This document shows positions 63,640 to 64,000 of a DNA stretch of 64,000 nucleotides, one piece after another. A program made the translations under genes and the position numbers. Under the pieces are notes generated by a model. The model was not told the origin of the DNA, searched no databases, and saw only the letters and a program-made list of their open reading frames with translations. The first letter of the stretch is position 1; each line of letters starts with the position of its first letter. The stretch is from an uncultured Stenotrophomonas sp. (GTDB taxonomy: Bacteria > Pseudomonadota > Gammaproteobacteria > Xanthomonadales > Xanthomonadaceae), in the NCBI RefSeq assembly GCF_913778665.1, contig NZ_CAJYVQ010000012.1:406267-470266 (forward strand), written 5' to 3'.

Positions 63640-64000
63640 ATGGCCAAGGGTAAGTTCGAGCGCACCAAGCCGCACGTCAACGTCGGCACCATCGGTCACG
63701 TCGACCACGGCAAGACCACGCTGACCGCGGCGCTGACCAAGATCGGCGCAGAGCGCTTCGGCGGCGAGTTCAAGGCGTACGACGCGATCGACGCGGCGCC
63801 GGAAGAGAAGGCGCGCGGCATCACGATCTCGACCGCCCACGTGGAATACGAATCCCCGACGCGCCACTACGCGCACGTGGATTGCCCGGGTCACGCGGAC
63901 TACGTCAAGAACATGATCACCGGTGCGGCGCAGATGGACGGCGCGATCCTGGTGTGCTCGGCCGCTGACGGCCCGATGCCGCAGACCCGCGAGCACATCC
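63640..64000 (+). CDS. tuf: Elongation factor Tu (N-terminal part, cut by window end)
   Basis: Delivers aminoacyl-tRNA to the ribosome as a GTP complex. The first 120 codons are present, starting [20 protein letters not shown], with P-loop GHVDHGKTT, switch [10 protein letters not shown] and the DCPGH G3 motif. The frame is open to the end of the window; the full gene should be about 396 residues. The order tRNATyr-tRNAGly-tRNAThr-tuf suggests the tufB copy, usually followed by tRNATrp, secE and nusG. Several codons here are typical of highly expressed genes. Confidence 0.97.
   Translation, partial: MAKGKFERTKPHVNVGTIGHVDHGKTTLTAALTKIGAERFGGEFKAYDAIDAAPEEKARGITISTAHVEYESPTRHYAHVDCPGHADYVKNMITGAAQMDGAILVCSAADGPMPQTREHI

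Overview
The window reads as a chromosomal segment of a high-GC gammaproteobacterium of the Xanthomonadaceae, almost certainly a Stenotrophomonas of the S. maltophilia group. Evidence: gene order and protein sequences (ahpC-ahpF-oxyR; TPR-lolB-ispE-tRNAGln-prs-rplY-pth-ychF; tRNATyr-tRNAGly-tRNAThr-tuf), a StmPr1-type secreted subtilisin, and many copies of the short GTAG-headed stem-loop repeats (SMAG elements) known from S. maltophilia. No phage, transposase, CRISPR or rRNA was seen.

Layout. 0.1-5.9 kb: two unknown proteins, glnS, a DUF2007 protein, msrA, transaldolase. 6-10 kb: rnk and the peroxide-defence block oxyR/ahpF/ahpC with a well-matched OxyR site. 10.3-15.3 kb: prmC, proline iminopeptidase, a divergent LysR/MFS pair, and a small gene broken at a G7 run. 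15.4-18.2 kb: four tightly overlapping genes (nitroreductase, 5'-3' exonuclease, NUDIX hydrolase, N-formylglutamate amidohydrolase family). 18.6-25.3 kb: a DUF1631 protein and a three-subunit proton-translocating transhydrogenase whose subunit genes are split by an opposite-strand ECF sigma factor module. 25.4-34.7 kb: membrane protein, SufT, IlvE, secreted serine protease, a small asparaginase-domain protein, WrbA, YihY, a TlpA-like lipoprotein and PPK2. 34.9-46 kb: an O-GlcNAc-transferase-like enzyme, prfA, hemA and the lolB-ispE-prs-rplY-pth-ychF housekeeping series.

46-58 kb is the most unusual part: five same-strand genes encoding a hybrid kinase, a REC-EAL cyclic-di-GMP phosphodiesterase, a second hybrid kinase with an Hpt domain, an RcsB-like regulator and a pertactin-type autotransporter. 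Gene types and order match the P. aeruginosa PAPI-1 pvrS-pvrR-rcsC-rcsB locus, with an autotransporter adhesin where cupD fimbrial genes would be. A 21-bp motif (17 of 21 positions identical) lies upstream of both the first kinase gene and the autotransporter, 19-20 bp before a TAGNNT -10-like box in each case, which suggests one regulator controls both.

58-63 kb: a TonB-dependent receptor divergent from an exported cyanophycinase-like peptidase and an exported isoaspartyl peptidase, plausibly a scavenging module for cyanophycin or other beta-aspartyl peptides. The window ends with a strong promoter, three tRNA genes and the first third of tuf.

Intergenic DNA is rich in structured repeats: single and paired SMAG elements, a longer inverted-repeat family with a conserved core (four copies), two near-perfect palindromes of another type, and a three-copy, roughly 100-bp repeat with DnaA-box-like sequences beside the autotransporter gene. 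All calls come from reading sequence and motifs; no database search was run.
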